Positions 1-11,160 of a stretch of 64,000 bases of DNA are shown here, piece by piece (position 1 is the stretch's first letter; every line of letters begins with the position of its first letter). The stretch is from contig MU621116.1 in assembly GCA_025399215.1 (NCBI GenBank), forward strand, positions 44,119 to 108,118. The letters are read 5' to 3'. This stretch comes from Globomyces pollinis-pini (Eukaryota > Chytridiomycota > Chytridiomycetes > Rhizophydiales > Globomycetaceae). The notes under the pieces were generated by a model. That model was not told where the DNA came from and did no database searches. It worked only from the letters and a program-made list of their open reading frames with translations. The translations under genes and the position numbers were made by a program.

Positions 1-339
1 CACTGTTTAAAGAGTTGTCCTTTCAGTTCCTTACATGAGTCTTGAAATACTATGGGGTGGTAATGGATTCGTCTATGATATCCCCAACAAACATGGTATG
101 ACATCGTGTGTGTAATCCATTCAATGATATCATGGGAATTGACGACATTGCTTTCTTGAACGACACTTGCTTAGTCAAATCTTGGCTTCGTTTGAAAGAT
201 CTTACCAATTGCTTTTACACCAAAGAAGCCGAAATGTGTACACTTTAAAATTCGTTGTGCAGGTGGTATTGAACCTGTTAACAACGCATTCTTTGTGAAC
301 TGCCTCAATTCTGTTTTTTTTTTCATTACGATTAACTGA
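1..339 (+). CDS. 3' end of an unrecognised gene (partial)
   Basis: Only the 3' part lies in the window. Continuous coding-like stretches are joined by what look like one or two mini-introns: a Trp/Gly-rich stretch at 50-100, a stretch at about 125-230 containing GIDDIAFLNDTCL, and after a possible 25-nt intron (about 238-262) a stretch containing NNAFFVNCLN that runs to a TGA at 337-339. Three or more spaced cysteines would fit a secreted protein. I do not recognise the family. Exon joins are inferred from frame and splice signals alone, so the model is tentative. Confidence 0.35.
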
Positions 340-730
340 TTCTCGAGATCCCTCCGTAAACGACTAGACTTGGCACTTTGTGAAACTCATGGCGTCATCT
401 GATCTCAAAATTTGTTTCAAATGCCTTTCCCCTCAAAAAAAATAGAGATTGGGTTTGAGGTTTCATCGCAGAAAAGGGGGACGACACCCAAATCAACGAT
501 GCAAAATGCATCAAACACACGATGCTCAATATCGTAAAGGTGTGTTGATGGAAAAGCGAAATTGTGGATGGACTCTGGCTAGTGATATCGCCCAATCAGT
601 GTCCAAAGTTAGTCATAGTGTGTTTCATTTGTCCATTACTGTATATATAGATGGCTAGTCAGTTGTTTGTCATAGGTGAAACAAACCGTAATATAAAAGA
701 GTAAATTGTTTGTCACAAGTCCTCAGAGCA
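340..730. other. Intergenic region and gene A promoter
   Basis: No supported gene. The right end is the promoter of zinc-finger gene A, with a TATA box (TATAAAAG) at 692-699, 39 nt before the ATG at 731. A 69-codon reading frame at 449-658 has no recognisable features. Confidence 0.6.
692..699 (+). promoter_or_regulatory. TATA box of gene A
   Basis: TATAAAAG, 39 nt before the ATG at 731. Similar TATA elements lie before other family members: B (2291-2298, 49 nt), D (5105-5112, 31 nt), H (18220-18227, 42 nt) and, on the minus strand, G (12306-12313, 33-40 nt). Confidence 0.65.
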
Positions 731-1343
731 ATGTCTACATATCCTTCCAACTTCTTCACGGAAGATCCTCCTAGCCCTCCGTACACTATTTGTCCTTCAA
801 TAGCATCGTCTCCTTCATATTCCATTAGCAGTCCGGGTATGACAGGATTCAAACAAGAATTCAATCCTTTTCAGAATGCATACACAAACATCGAAGATCT
901 TCTACATGATGTTTTAACTCCAGTTATTGAGCATCCTTGTAGTGAAGAACGGTCCAAGAATTTGCAGTCCAACGTGGATTCCAGTCCAACAACAAACAAA
1001 GAGAAAGCTCATATATGCCCTATCAAAAGCTGTCAAAAAGGTACTTGATACCCATTTACTAACAATAGTTTATAACAGACCTTACTCTTTGAAAATGCAT
1101 GTATTGACTGTTCATGAAAAATACCGTCCCTTTCGTTGTAACTATGACGGTTGCATCAAATCATTTGCCAGACGACATGATTTACTCCGACATGAAAGAA
1201 TACACAGTGGTGAAAAGACATTTGTTTGTACTGGTTGCTTCAAAACATTTGGTCGTAAGGAACATCTAAAATCTCACTTTCATTCTTCAAGATGTAAAAG
1301 TACTGGTATAATGACACCGATCAATTCAGGAAACCTTACTTAG
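731..1343 (+). CDS. C2H2 zinc-finger regulator, family member A
   Basis: Predicted 194-residue protein from exons 731-1040 and 1069-1343, joined over a 28-nt intron (1041-1068) that lies in phase 1 inside finger 1, between the Cys pair and the His pair. The N-terminal half is Ser/Pro-rich and carries the family motif [10 protein letters not shown]. Three C-terminal fingers follow: C-x4-C-x12-H-x4-H, C-x4-C-x12-H-x3-H, and a last finger C-x2-C-x12-H-x5-C, so the final ligand is Cys. The paired fingers suggest sequence-specific DNA binding in the nucleus, and the N-terminal motif is a candidate cofactor- or activator-binding segment (inference). The ATG at 731 is preferred over an upstream TTG-type start because of the TATA box 39 nt upstream. 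Targets are unknown. Confidence 0.85.
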
Positions 1344-2339
1344 ACTTACCATCATTGTACTCTATACCATTCTATAATAACATTTTTAATTTAACTCAAT
1401 TTGATTGTTTATAATTTCTTAATGCACATGAGTGTAAGGTTTTATTAATTAAAAATGAAATATTATATATCATGACCCATGACTTCATTAATCAAAGATT
1501 AAACTACTGGTACTCGCCTGTTCTACTAAGATGAAGATATTTCGACATGTGTCGCGAAGGAGTCAAGCACATAAGTAGTGAAGTAAACCTTTAGTTCAAT
1601 TGTGTGACGTATCCGTTCATTGTTGTTTTAAATTCTCATAGTTATTAAAATAAATGAGAGCCGATTTATCCAGGTCCCAGTCTATCCTTTGTTGTACCAT
1701 TTTTTGATCAATTTCAGAACGTTTTCTATTGAAGTATTATTAAATATAAAATGAATTCAGCCAGTTATTTTATTAACATTTCCTTCTGACTGTCATTTGA
1801 AGTCAGTTTATTTTGAGAAAACAATTAAACATGTCGCATGACTTTTAGAGCAAATAACCTATTAGCCTGCTTTCTATCAATACAAGTTCAAAGAGAGAAA
1901 CTTGCAGTTTTTCCTATGATGTAATTTTGAGAATTGAAAAGATTAGTACAAATCACACAGGGGCTTTATCATTCATTCTATGACTAATCTGATTAATACA
2001 AGATGAAGAATCTTGTACTTCAAAAAGTTGTTTGTAGTTAGTTCCCCTGAAAACAGGAGTCCCAAATTGCCATCGGTCCGATTGTAACTAGATAGTTTTT
2101 AAATGCAATATCATAAAAGTCGTCAACATTTAACCGCACAATCATTTAAATTAAAACCTTATGATTATGATCCGCAAATTTTCAGATTAATGTTGATTGT
2201 TAATCCAAAGTATATGAACACGTATCGTTTAGGACCCGAATCCCAAAGCCATGAAAAAAAGTCATCACATTTAAACCCACAATCGTTTTGTATAAATACA
2301 GAATTCTATCGCTTTTTATCCCATTGTAATAAATCTATC
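1344..2339. other. Intergenic region between zinc-finger genes A and B
   Basis: About 1 kb of AT-rich sequence without a supported gene. A reading frame open from 2103 runs into gene B but probably belongs to its 5' leader, because a TATA box (TATAAATA, 2291-2298) sits just before the ATG at 2340. Confidence 0.6.
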
Positions 2340-2954
2340 ATGGTTTTGAATAGTTATTCCTTCACTGAATCTCCTCAATCATCGACATCTGACACACTTG
2401 ATTATCAAACTCCATATTACCAGAACAATAATTTCAATTCGCTGACAGATCTACTGCTAAAATGTCCATATAGAAGCGTAGATGAAATTTTGATTGATGT
2501 ACTAAAACCAACCTGTTTCAATACCCAATCTCAAATACCATATGTGCCGCTTTCTAACCAAAACGATAAATTTCATACCAGCACTCCATTTTATCCACAA
2601 ATTGAACACCATACAGTCATCAAAAGATACTTTTGCAGTTTCGATGGGTGCAGGAAAGGTAACAGAAAATCAATACCTAAAGATAGGCTACACTCGTGCA
2701 TGTAGTTTAAAAAAGCATATCAAAACCATCCATGAAAATTTAAAGCCATTCGAATGTGAATACAAGGATTGTGAACAAAAGTTTGCAAGGAAACATGATC
2801 TAAAACGACACTTACAAACACACACGTAAGCTATCCCGTTTATCATTTTTTGATTTGTAGAGGTGAGAGGACGTTTGGATGCCGTCATTGCCCTAAACGA
2901 TTTTCAAGAAAGGATCACCTACAAACTCATTTGAAGTCATTGGCTTGCTTGTAG
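2340..2954 (+). CDS. C2H2 zinc-finger regulator, family member B
   Basis: Predicted 183-residue protein. Exons are 2340-2658, 2687-2825 and 2861-2954; introns are 28 nt (2659-2686, phase 1 inside finger 1) and 35 nt (2826-2860, after finger 2). The N-terminal region is rich in Ser, Thr, Tyr and Asn and holds the family motif SVDEILIDVLKP. Three fingers follow, the second and third linked by a TGER linker, and the last is a C2HC finger ending SLAC. A longer start at 2103 stays in frame, but the TATA box at 2291-2298 supports the ATG at 2340. Probable transcription factor; targets unknown. Confidence 0.82.
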
Positions 2955-3926
2955 TCCTGGTTGGAAAATCAAATATAATTTATTGAAGTGTCATACTTTG
3001 TGTCAAATAAGGTTTCTTTTCAGCTCAGAACTAGCTTGGCATGCCAAGAATTGGTTTATTGTAGCATAACATTAGTTGAGGCCCAGGGTTTAGGGGGATT
3101 AAAATTTACCCGTTGGGATTCTCCCATTTGAATGGTAGAGATTTGTGGTCTTCGATCTCATTCAATTACAATTGTCGATTACCCAAATCTAGTAGGTAGA
3201 TATTCTCTGTGTTCGGCAATACCAGCCTGAAGCAAAGTCGCATTCCAGGTGTAAATTTTATAAGATAGTTCTTTGTAATCAAATTAAGGTGCCAAAAACG
3301 AGTACCTTTCTAAGTTTTTCAAGAGGCTTTTTCGTGTCAAATATTATCGTGCATGTCTGCTTACGTCACAAGAAGTGAGTTCAATAGCGATTGAACAATA
3401 ATCGATTTTTCAAATTTGTGGTTGGAATAGTGATTGAAGCCTGATTGAACCGCTAGTGTTCTTATCACTGCTGGTGACAGTTCTGAGTCAGATCAAATAT
3501 GGCTGTAATACGACTATGATTCACACAACCATTGTATGAATAATCACTATCTGCTTTGTATACCTCAAATGCTTATGAGCTGGAGCTCTCACAAAAATCA
3601 TTAAATTGAAATACTTTTAAACTCTTTATTAATTTTGTTGAATTTTGATGATAAGAGAAAGCTTATAGATCTGTAAATTTGATACATATACGAAATTTTA
3701 AAAGTAAAAAGAAACTTCGCTTTAAGTTGTTACTAAACAAGGATTTTGATGTTTGATGGTCCCATTTGATTGAACTAGAAGGGACTGGTGAAACCTAAAC
3801 GCATGGTAGTCTCACTGTGCTTGAACAGCACATTGTCACACTAACCCATATAACTTACAATAACTCAATGTAAAAAGACATGACTCATTCGGGCTCTTTT
3901 ATATTGAGTTATTCCTTATTCACTAA
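2955..3926. other. Intergenic region between genes B and C
   Basis: Nearly 1 kb of AT-rich sequence in which I see no convincing gene, RNA or repeat. A TATA-like TTTATATT lies about 25 nt before the ATG at 3927. Confidence 0.55.
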
Positions 3927-4634
3927 ATGAGCTCCGCAGCTCAAACCCATTTTTTTAATGAAATTCGTATTAAAAAAGTTGATAGGATGGATCTCCTTTG
4001 TCTGAATTGGGAAATGAAAATGAAATTGACATGTTTCATGTTCCTTTTGATTCGAATTGGGACAGTTGTGAAACAACGAAGAACATTAAAAAGACCATGT
4101 TTAAGGCTTGACCTAAATATGAAAAAACCTATGGTCCAACTCCCAAGCCCATTCCAGTCACCACCCTCAACGTTAGAAAGTAATGCTCTCACATTGGATT
4201 TCCAAAACCTAACGATGGGCAATCAAGAACGGTCTCCAGCACCTTCACCCTTTTCTGGTGCTGACCAACAAGAGTATCCTTGGGGATTAAGCAACCATAA
4301 TACCAATAACTGTGAATCTCTGGATGATATTTTACAAGACGTTTTAAAGTCTGATCGGGATTTGGAATCCTTAACTGGTTCCCCATTTTCGTTAACAGAC
4401 TGGGAAGATATTTGCTATTCGACAGCATTGCTAGGTGCTAGCAGGAATAGAGGAGATAAGCGATTGGGAAAACTGAATTCCAATAATATTGGTGCTAGTG
4501 CAAGAGTGCACAAACGATCCAAAGGCTTAGCCTCCAAAGGTTATGATGAACATTCTATATACCCAAACAAAAGAAAAGTACAAAATTGCGAAGAGTCGGA
4601 TCAGCAAAATTGGTTTTTTGACGCCTTCCTGTAA
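3927..4634 (+). CDS. Zinc-finger-less paralogue, family member C
   Basis: A 235-codon frame with the family's N-terminal features but no zinc fingers. It contains QLPSP, the core motif SLDDILQDVL, and DWEDICYSTAL, which is nearly repeated in gene D (DWEDLCYSTAL), and it ends in WFFDAFL; WFFD also occurs in gene G. A basic segment follows the DWED block. The first 65 or so residues look unnatural, and the +2 frame over about 3990-4110 reads as a more typical acidic protein, so a frameshift, a hidden intron, or a start near 4131 (MVQLPSP) are all possible. It could be a fingerless modulator of its paralogues or a decaying copy. Confidence 0.55.
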   Translation: MSSAAQTHFFNEIRIKKVDRMDLLCLNWEMKMKLTCFMFLLIRIGTVVKQRRTLKRPCLRLDLNMKKPMVQLPSPFQSPPSTLESNALTLDFQNLTMGNQERSPAPSPFSGADQQEYPWGLSNHNTNNCESLDDILQDVLKSDRDLESLTGSPFSLTDWEDICYSTALLGASRNRGDKRLGKLNSNNIGASARVHKRSKGLASKGYDEHSIYPNKRKVQNCEESDQQNWFFDAFL

Positions 4635-5135
4635 CTTTATTAATGTAGATACCGTAACTTTTAATATATCCTAGTTTATAATCAAAGTAAGAAGTGACTT
4701 ATTTACAGTACCCAATTAAGTGAGTAACTATTTATATACCACGAGCATTTCGATGTTCGCTCAGTTTGATATTGTACCAACAATTTCTGGCAACGCAGGC
4801 CATCTGTTAGAATGGATCCCTAAATTGGTTGTGGATGAATAATAGTTAAGCCCTTTTTCTACAGCCTTTTTTTGCGATGTCCAAGAAAAAGAAACGCCCA
4901 ATTTTTAATGCATCCAGAGATTCAGGTCCATTCAGAGGGGAATCAAACGTTAGTATCCATTATTGTAAGAGTTTGAGTGAATAAAATGATGGTGTTTCTT
5001 TTGGCTTGAACAGTATTTAAAGCGGAGCGTTTTAGAGTCTCATGATTCAATCTCGATTAAGGTGCTGCTTTTCACTGCTTTTCAAACACAACACCCAAAA
5101 AATATATAAAAGAGAACTGGAAATTGTTCCACCTT
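4635..5135. other. Intergenic region and gene D promoter
   Basis: Two tiny ATG frames lie here: 4753-4842 (29 residues) and 4877-4984 (35 residues, starting MSKKKKRP). Neither is supported beyond an open frame. The gene D TATA box (TATAAAAG, 5105-5112) is at the right end. Confidence 0.5.
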
Positions 5136-6238
5136 ATGCAACATCAACATTGTCAACAATGTCCTCCAGCTAGAGAGCAATACTATAGTCCACACCACCA
5201 ATACTCATATCCCGACAGTAGAAGGGGAGTAATGGATCATTGCAATCCACATAGTATATCGCAAAGTCCTAGAGAACATTATTATAGCCCAAAAGAACAT
5301 TATTATAGCCCAAAAGAACATTACTATAGCCCAAAAGAACATTACTATAGCCCAAACCCCCATTATTCATATCCAGAACAGAGCAATAGAGTGTATTCTT
5401 CCCAAAAGATTCACTTACCATCACCAAATTCAACTCCAACTTATCCTTCCTCTCATCCTTCCGAAGGCATTACAAGATCAGTTCAAATTATTCAATACAA
5501 CCCCGCTCCTATTATCCGAAAACCAGAAGTGTATGAACCATACTCAAAGCCAGCTCCTCATTTACCATCACCAAATAACACCCCAACCAACCAAACCTTT
5601 AAACCTGCTGATGCTCCTCCTCGTGAGATACAAAAGTTCAGTTTCTATAGTAAAGCTAGCTTTCCCAATCAGTCCCTTCACAATATTTTGAACGATGTGT
5701 TGCGAACGGATGAGAAGCAGCAGAATAAAGAAATTGAACCCCACAAAGGAGATTGGGAAGACTTGTGTTATTCAACAGCACTTCCTAGAGCGAGCAAGCA
5801 ATTTGCACCTTTGAATGTTGAGCCTTCGACAACACCCAAAAGCCTGAATTCCTTCACTTGCTCATATGTAAACTGTGGAAGATGTAAGCCGTATTTACAA
5901 CTAACTGTTTAGCCTATACAAGATTACATACTCTAAAATTGCACATTTTAACTGTACACGAAAACATTAAACCTTATGCTTGTAAATATCAAGGTTGTTC
6001 AATGTCTTTTGCACGGAATCATGATTTAGTGAGACATAGCCAAGTTCACAGGTAATTCATTTACATGTAATTAACCTTTAGTGGTGTTAAAAAATTCAGT
6101 TGTGAAATATGTGATAAACATTTTGCCAGACGAGAACATTTGCGAAGCCATTTTCAAAGTTCAAGATGTAAACGGATGAAGTCTATCCTAGAACAATCAC
6201 AAACTAGAGGCCACGATAGTTACACATACAGTATGTAA
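5136..6238 (+). CDS. C2H2 zinc-finger regulator with YSP heptads, member D
   Basis: Predicted 347-residue protein. Exons are 5136-5883, 5913-6051 and 6082-6238; introns are 29 nt (phase 1 in finger 1) and 30 nt (after finger 2). The long N-terminal part has four heptads of the type EHYYSPK, two copies of HLPSPN, the family motif SLHNILNDVL, and the DWEDLCYSTAL block shared with gene C. Three fingers close the protein, the last being C2HC. The ATG at 5136 lies 31 nt after a clear TATA box; an upstream TTG in frame is unlikely to be used. The SP/TP-rich N-terminus suggests regulation by proline-directed kinases (inference). Confidence 0.85.
5274..5356 (+). repeat. Four tandem 21-bp units encoding a heptad
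   Basis: Four near-identical 21-bp units start at 5274, 5295, 5316 and 5337, each encoding a heptad of the type EHYYSPK (the last ends in N-P). They differ by a single synonymous base (ATTATT/ATTACT), so the array looks recent. Confidence 0.9.
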
Positions 6239-6339
6239 TATACATCGTTTTTAAATATACTATTTAAACTTAATTTTGCCATTCATTATAAAGTAAGATA
6301 TAACATTTTATTCAAAAGACAAGCATAGATAAAGAAAAC

Positions 6340-6723
6340 TTAGTTTGATTGATACTTAGTGACAGCCTTGGTACCTTCAGACACAGCATGTTTCGCAAGT
6401 TCTCCAGGTAAAATCAAACGTACAGAGGTTTGAATTTCTCTTGAGGAGATAGTTGATCGCTTGTTGTATGATGCTAGTCTGGAAGCTTCTTCAGCAACTC
6501 TTTCAAAAATATCATTCACAAAAGAGTTCATGATGGACATTGCTTTGTTTGAAATACCAGTGTCTGGATGAACTTGTTTGAGCACTTTGTAAATATAAGT
6601 ATTGAACGTTTCCTTCCTGGTCTTCTTCTTTGTTCGGACACCAGCTTTGGTTTGCTTTTCTGCTGTTTTAGCTGGTGCTTTTCCTGCTGGTTTTTTTCCT
6701 GCTGATACTTCTTTTGGTGGCAT
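6340..6723 (-). CDS. Histone H2B
   Basis: 127 residues without introns: a Lys/Ala-rich N-terminal tail followed by the H2B histone fold, with the typical [20 protein letters not shown] segment and the C-terminal helix near the end ([13 protein letters not shown]). It pairs with H2A in the nucleosome. The Lys before the C-terminal T-K-Y is in the position that is monoubiquitylated in other eukaryotes. It stands alone, without a neighbouring H2A gene, and shares a 176-bp divergent promoter region with the hydrolase at 6900. Confidence 0.97.
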   Translation of the reverse strand: MPPKEVSAGKKPAGKAPAKTAEKQTKAGVRTKKKTRKETFNTYIYKVLKQVHPDTGISNKAMSIMNSFVNDIFERVAEEASRLASYNKRSTISSREIQTSVRLILPGELAKHAVSEGTKAVTKYQSN

Positions 6724-6795
6724 CTCTGTATTTGTTTTCCCAAATTTTGTAGTTTATATCATCAAAGACTGTCACAGTCACAATCGCGCGATTTC

Positions 6796-6823
6796 ATTGG
6801 TCAAAATAGAAGGATATGATTGG
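6796..6823. promoter_or_regulatory. Pair of inverted CCAAT boxes between H2B and the hydrolase
   Basis: ATTGG at 6796-6800 and 6819-6823 reads CCAAT on the H2B strand, 73 and 96 nt before the H2B start. CCAAT pairs are common in histone promoters; here they could serve both divergent genes. Confidence 0.55.
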
Positions 6824-6899
6824 TTGATTGAAACCTGGAGTGTGGCAGACTCAAAACCATCTAATTTGATTCGTGTGATTTCTCACTGTCTAAGCAAGA

Positions 6900-7763
6900 A
6901 TGGACTTCACCACGTTTAGAGATAAAGCGATAGAAGCCAAAGCTACTGTCCCAGAACCCAAATTTATTGATAGTGATGGCATCTCACTTGCTTACCGTGT
7001 GTATCCTGCAAAAGAAGCTAAAGCTATTCTTCTTTTCTACCATGGCGGTGGTGCGCATAGTGGTGGAGGCTATCCAATTCTGGCCAACAAACTCTCTGAT
7101 ACTGGAATAACAGTATATACTCCTGATATTCGTGGTCATGGTGAATCAAAAGGAGAAAGAGGAGACACGCCTTCAAAGACACAGATTTGGAAAGATGTCG
7201 ACAAAATGATTCAATTGGTAATTTCTGAGCAACCAAATCTTCCTCTTTTCCTTGGTGGTCATTCTTCTGGTTGTGGCATGCTATTAAACCACTCAAGCTT
7301 TACGAAAGAGAGTAATATTACAGGATATATATTTTTGGCTCCTCAGTTTGGATTTCGGTCAAAAACATTAAAGCAGAGTGAATCTCCATTCGCAGTTGCC
7401 AAAATTCCACTATTTGCATTTAACGCCATGTCATTTGGACTTCTTTTTGGTCACAGCAATGCTGTTACGTTTAACTACCCAGATTCAGTATTAGAAGATA
7501 AGCGGTATGTTCAATTTAACACAGTGGAGATGGCGAACGCGCTCACACCGTCCAATCCGTTCTCTCAGTTTGAAAAAATCAATTGTTATGGTCTATGGAT
7601 TGGGGAAAATGATGAAGCTATAGATGCTCAAAAGGTTGTGGAAATGCAAAAGCTCAATACCAATGGAATCTGTGAAATTGTTCCCAAAGTAGCTCATTTA
7701 GAAATCATTCTTGATTCTGCTTCTTACATTGGCCCTTTCATTATTAGCAAAATCTCAAGTTGA
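6900..7763 (+). CDS. Alpha/beta hydrolase, monoglyceride-lipase-like
   Basis: 287 residues, no introns. An HGGG oxyanion-type stretch lies near residue 48, the nucleophile elbow is GHSSG with Ser122, a GHGESKGERGD block at about residue 79 is typical of monoacylglycerol lipase/lysophospholipase-like hydrolases, and an acidic residue (GENDEA) and a late His (VAHLE) can complete the triad. No signal peptide is visible, so it is probably cytosolic or lipid-droplet associated (inference). The substrate cannot be fixed from sequence; acylglycerols or esters are likely. It is transcribed divergently from H2B. Confidence 0.8.
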   Translation: MDFTTFRDKAIEAKATVPEPKFIDSDGISLAYRVYPAKEAKAILLFYHGGGAHSGGGYPILANKLSDTGITVYTPDIRGHGESKGERGDTPSKTQIWKDVDKMIQLVISEQPNLPLFLGGHSSGCGMLLNHSSFTKESNITGYIFLAPQFGFRSKTLKQSESPFAVAKIPLFAFNAMSFGLLFGHSNAVTFNYPDSVLEDKRYVQFNTVEMANALTPSNPFSQFEKINCYGLWIGENDEAIDAQKVVEMQKLNTNGICEIVPKVAHLEIILDSASYIGPFIISKISS

Positions 7764-7848
7764 ATATCAGACAGGTTTACCATTCCAATGGATACAAATA
7801 CAGATTAAAAATATATATTAACAATAGAATAAAGGTTGTTACAAGAAA

Positions 7849-8849
7849 TTAAATGACTATTTTGTCACGACAAGATTTAGATTTTTCATGGGTTTTTAAA
7901 TGCTCTTTTCTTCCAAATGATTTTGAACAATGTGGACAATAAAAATCTCGAACTCCAGAGTGAGTTTTCAAGTGTCGCTCTAAATCATGACGTCTTGCAA
8001 ACCTTAAATGACAAGATCCAGCTTCACATTTAAATGGTTTGATATTCTGATGGACGGTTTTAATATGTAGTTTCAATGTATATTTCTGAAAGTATGCTAC
8101 GTTTGTTAATTGAACGATTTCATTACCTTTGTCACATCCTGGCTCACGGCAAACAAATTGCTTTTCATTATTCTCTCTAGTATTATCTTGTGCCTGATGG
8201 GCGGTTTTCATGTGTACATTCAAACTATACTTTCTTGTGTATTCTAAATCATGGTCAATATAAAAAAAAACATACCTTTGCTACAACCAGGAATATCACA
8301 TTTGAAACTGTTGGCTGTGGGCAGATTAGTTGTTGGACTTTGTGAAATTTGACCAAGTCCAAGTTGGAAAATGTCTTCATCAACACAAGGTGATATATCG
8401 TGTAAGATTTCATCAATGCTATCGTATTGGAAATTGAAGGACTGCATTGGTTCAATCGGTTGATTTTCGAAGCTTCCAAAGGACACAGGCGAATCTTGAT
8501 AGTAGGGCTGACTGCAAATTGGACTAACGAATTGTGATAGTGGATCCATTAGCAATGGCGAAGAGGAGTTGGATGGTTGAGGTGAGGGCATAAAAAACAA
8601 TGACTGTTCATAAATGTTACTTTGGTTGAGGTTTGGCGAATAACCATACACGGATAGATTTGGAGACAAGTAGTGTGAAGCAGCTGAATTATTTTTACCA
8701 ATAGATAAATCAGGGGATGTGCAAAAGGTGGATTCGTTTGAGGTTAAATTAAAAGTGCACTGTGAATTGAGAGATTCGGCATTTTGCGTCTTTTCGTATT
8801 GATCAGTCAAGATTAACATGTCACTGGATAGATACATACTGGTTGTCAT
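7849..8849 (-). CDS. Four-finger C2H2 regulator, family member E
   Basis: Exons 8849-8276, 8243-8127 and 8096-7849 (introns of 32 and 30 nt) encode about 312 residues; an upstream in-frame ATG at 8984 would add 45, including an unexpectedly hydrophobic stretch. The N-terminal part is Ser/Asn/Pro-rich with the motif DSIDEILHDIS. There are four fingers: two consecutive type-1 fingers, each split by a phase-1 intron after C-x-K, then the conserved ARRHDLERH finger and a C2HC finger with GRKEHL. The 117-nt middle exon is phase 1-1 and represents a duplicated finger-1 module. Probable nuclear DNA-binding regulator. Confidence 0.82.
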
Positions 8850-9334
8850 ATTTAAGAGAGTAACTAAAACACCCACTTTGGTGAGCTTAAGTACAAGAAT
8901 GTGTAAGATGGGCTTGATCTTTGGGCTTTGTCCATTTGCAGAATATCCCAAATTTTTGAATATCAGTTGCTGGTTTTTCTCCATGAACTTTAGTCTTGAG
9001 TAAAACCGGAACTGTATTAAGTAGAAATATTCTTTTAAATTACTAAAACTGTCATTGTGTAAGAGATGTCTTTTGATTGTGAAATTGAAAGTGAAACAGT
9101 AAAAGGATGATTGATTGGGACCAGCGTGTTACCTCGCCATAGTGGCTTCCGTCATTATTAGCCTTTACAACTCCCAAAGTTCCAAAGTTCGATAGGAAAC
9201 AATTAACTATGACGTTTAATCCACCTATTTTGCTTGTCTAATACATATCATATGTTCATCTTAGTGTCCAATGGGTACACTGTAGCCCAATAGTACAAGT
9301 GATCTGTGAATCATTATTACAAATTAAAGATATA
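8850..9334. other. Spacer between genes E and F
   Basis: It contains the alternative 5' extension of gene E (ATG at 8984) and about 350 bp of AT-rich sequence where I see no gene. A TATA-like ATTTAAAAG on the minus strand lies near 9037-9045. Confidence 0.5.
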
Positions 9335-10655
9335 TTAATCATATATAATAGGCAAACTTCGTTGATCTTTACATTTTCGGGATTGCAAATGAGATTTTAG
9401 ATGCTCTTTCCTTCCAAATCCTTTGGAACACGATTGGCAATAAAAACTCTTCTCACCACTAAAATATTATATAACTTGATTATTTACCTGTGTGTCTTTA
9501 AATGTCTTGAAAGGTCATGCTGCCTTGAAAATCGCATTTTGCAACCTTGTTGGTCGCATTTGAATGGTTTTATCTGATTATGAACGCTGTTGATATGTAG
9601 CTTCAATGTGTATTTTTGGTTGTATGCTTCAAAGGTTATTGATATAATGACTTACATTTGTCGCAACCGGGAATAGTACATCGAAAAACTTTGTGCTGAC
9701 TTTCCTCTTGTGAAGAAGGGCTATTCTGTTCATGTGTAGTCTTTATATGTAATCCTAAACTGTATTTTCTTGTATATACTTTATCACAACCAATATAGGT
9801 ACAAGGCCAAGGTTTGTTTGCACTTTCATTATCTGTAATTGATGTTTCTTGCAACTGCTGTGTTACTTCGGATGAAGAATCTGTTTGACCAGAAGCAACT
9901 ACATGATCCATATTATAAATATCCAAATCAGCCATTGGGTCGATTGGAGATAAATTATCCAATATATCGTCTATACTATCATACTGGAAATTAAAATTAG
10001 ACTCTATTTTCTTTCTTTGAAGTTGTTGATTATCATTTGAAATATAAGGACTAGTTATGAATGGACTAGTTATAAATGGGCTAGAGATGAATGGTGTATC
10101 CACATGAGGTGTTCCCATTTGTGGAGTTCCGATTTGAGGAGTTCCAATATGAGGAGTTGTTGAGTACATATTTCCAATATATGGAGTGCCCATATGAGGT
10201 GTGCCGTAGGTTATAATTGGAGTTGTAGAAGAGCTAAACTGCAAATAAGGGGATTTTGTGGGCAATTTGGGTGTATTCGACATGGGAGCTGGAGGAAGCA
10301 TTGGAGTATGACTGATATAGCCATTCAGCATTGGACTGTATATGGCATTCAAGTCGACGTTAGGAGAAGCAACATAACCATTGTTATTCATAGGTGGGGT
10401 GGGCATATAATGGTTGGTATCGACACTATTCATGAATTTGCCAGAGTTTGAAATGAATTGCGGGGTTTCTAAATAAGGACTTCTATCTAGCTTATGTCCA
10501 TTGGCATTGTTTTGAGAATAAAACATCTGTTGTTGGTTTTGAGTACTCAATTGCTGTTGACTAAAAGGAGCCATTTGTTGTTGAGGGGATTTAAATAGTT
10601 CTTCGACATTAAACTGCATTCCTTGCTGATTATTTGGGAAATATCCAGTATCCAT
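9335..10655 (-). CDS. Four-finger C2H2 regulator with TP/SP repeats, member F
   Basis: Predicted 420-residue protein from exons 10655-9656, 9626-9488 and 9458-9335, with two 29-nt introns. The N-terminal region begins with Gln-rich sequence and then has a run of GTPxxGTP and SPFITSP repeats giving many SP/TP sites, followed by the motif DSIDDILDNLSP. Four fingers follow: finger 1 is uninterrupted (its intron is absent), finger 2 is split in phase 1, finger 3 is of the RQHDLSRH type, and finger 4 is C2HC. The repeats suggest a proline-directed-kinase target (inference). Confidence 0.83.
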
Positions 10656-11160
10656 AGTAAAAATAATCTTAGAGAAAGAATCCCTTTACTTCACTTTAAG
10701 TGGCTGCAGCTTAAGGCTTTTTCAAGGGACCTGAGGCTTTCTAGCCCAAACGACACATAATCGAACTTGGATGGTGAATTCAATCCATGGACACTTTAAT
10801 CTACAGTTTGTTTTTCGTTCATGTCTTTCTTGTCACTTTGTACAAGTACGCGTTACAGAATTGAAATGAAACACTTGAAAAAAAGAGTCAGATGGTTTCA
10901 GTACCAAAACAATTGCCTTGGATTTTCATTGATTATGGATGTCTACTTTAGACAGATGGTGGATAGGTGTCTAATATTGACTCATTTATGGATGATGTCT
11001 GATATTAATTGATTATGGATGTTTGATCCTAATAATGCCAAGGTTTCATGTCTGATGAAAGCTCACACATAAAGTTTTTTTTTTCGCCAAGGCCACTTTG
11101 CACTTGCATGGAGATGTTTGATAAATACAGGTTTATTATGATTATGTTGTAATTTTTACG
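10656..11160. other. Spacer between genes F and G
   Basis: The gene F promoter side includes CAAGGGACCTGA at 10723-10734, about 70 nt upstream of the F start; the same 12-mer occurs about 80 nt upstream of the ZIP gene (54608-54619). Otherwise I see no gene. Confidence 0.5.

Noticed and set aside
4753..4984. Two tiny ATG frames between genes C and D
   Set aside because: Under 36 codons each, no motif beyond a basic start in one of them, and no splice or promoter support.
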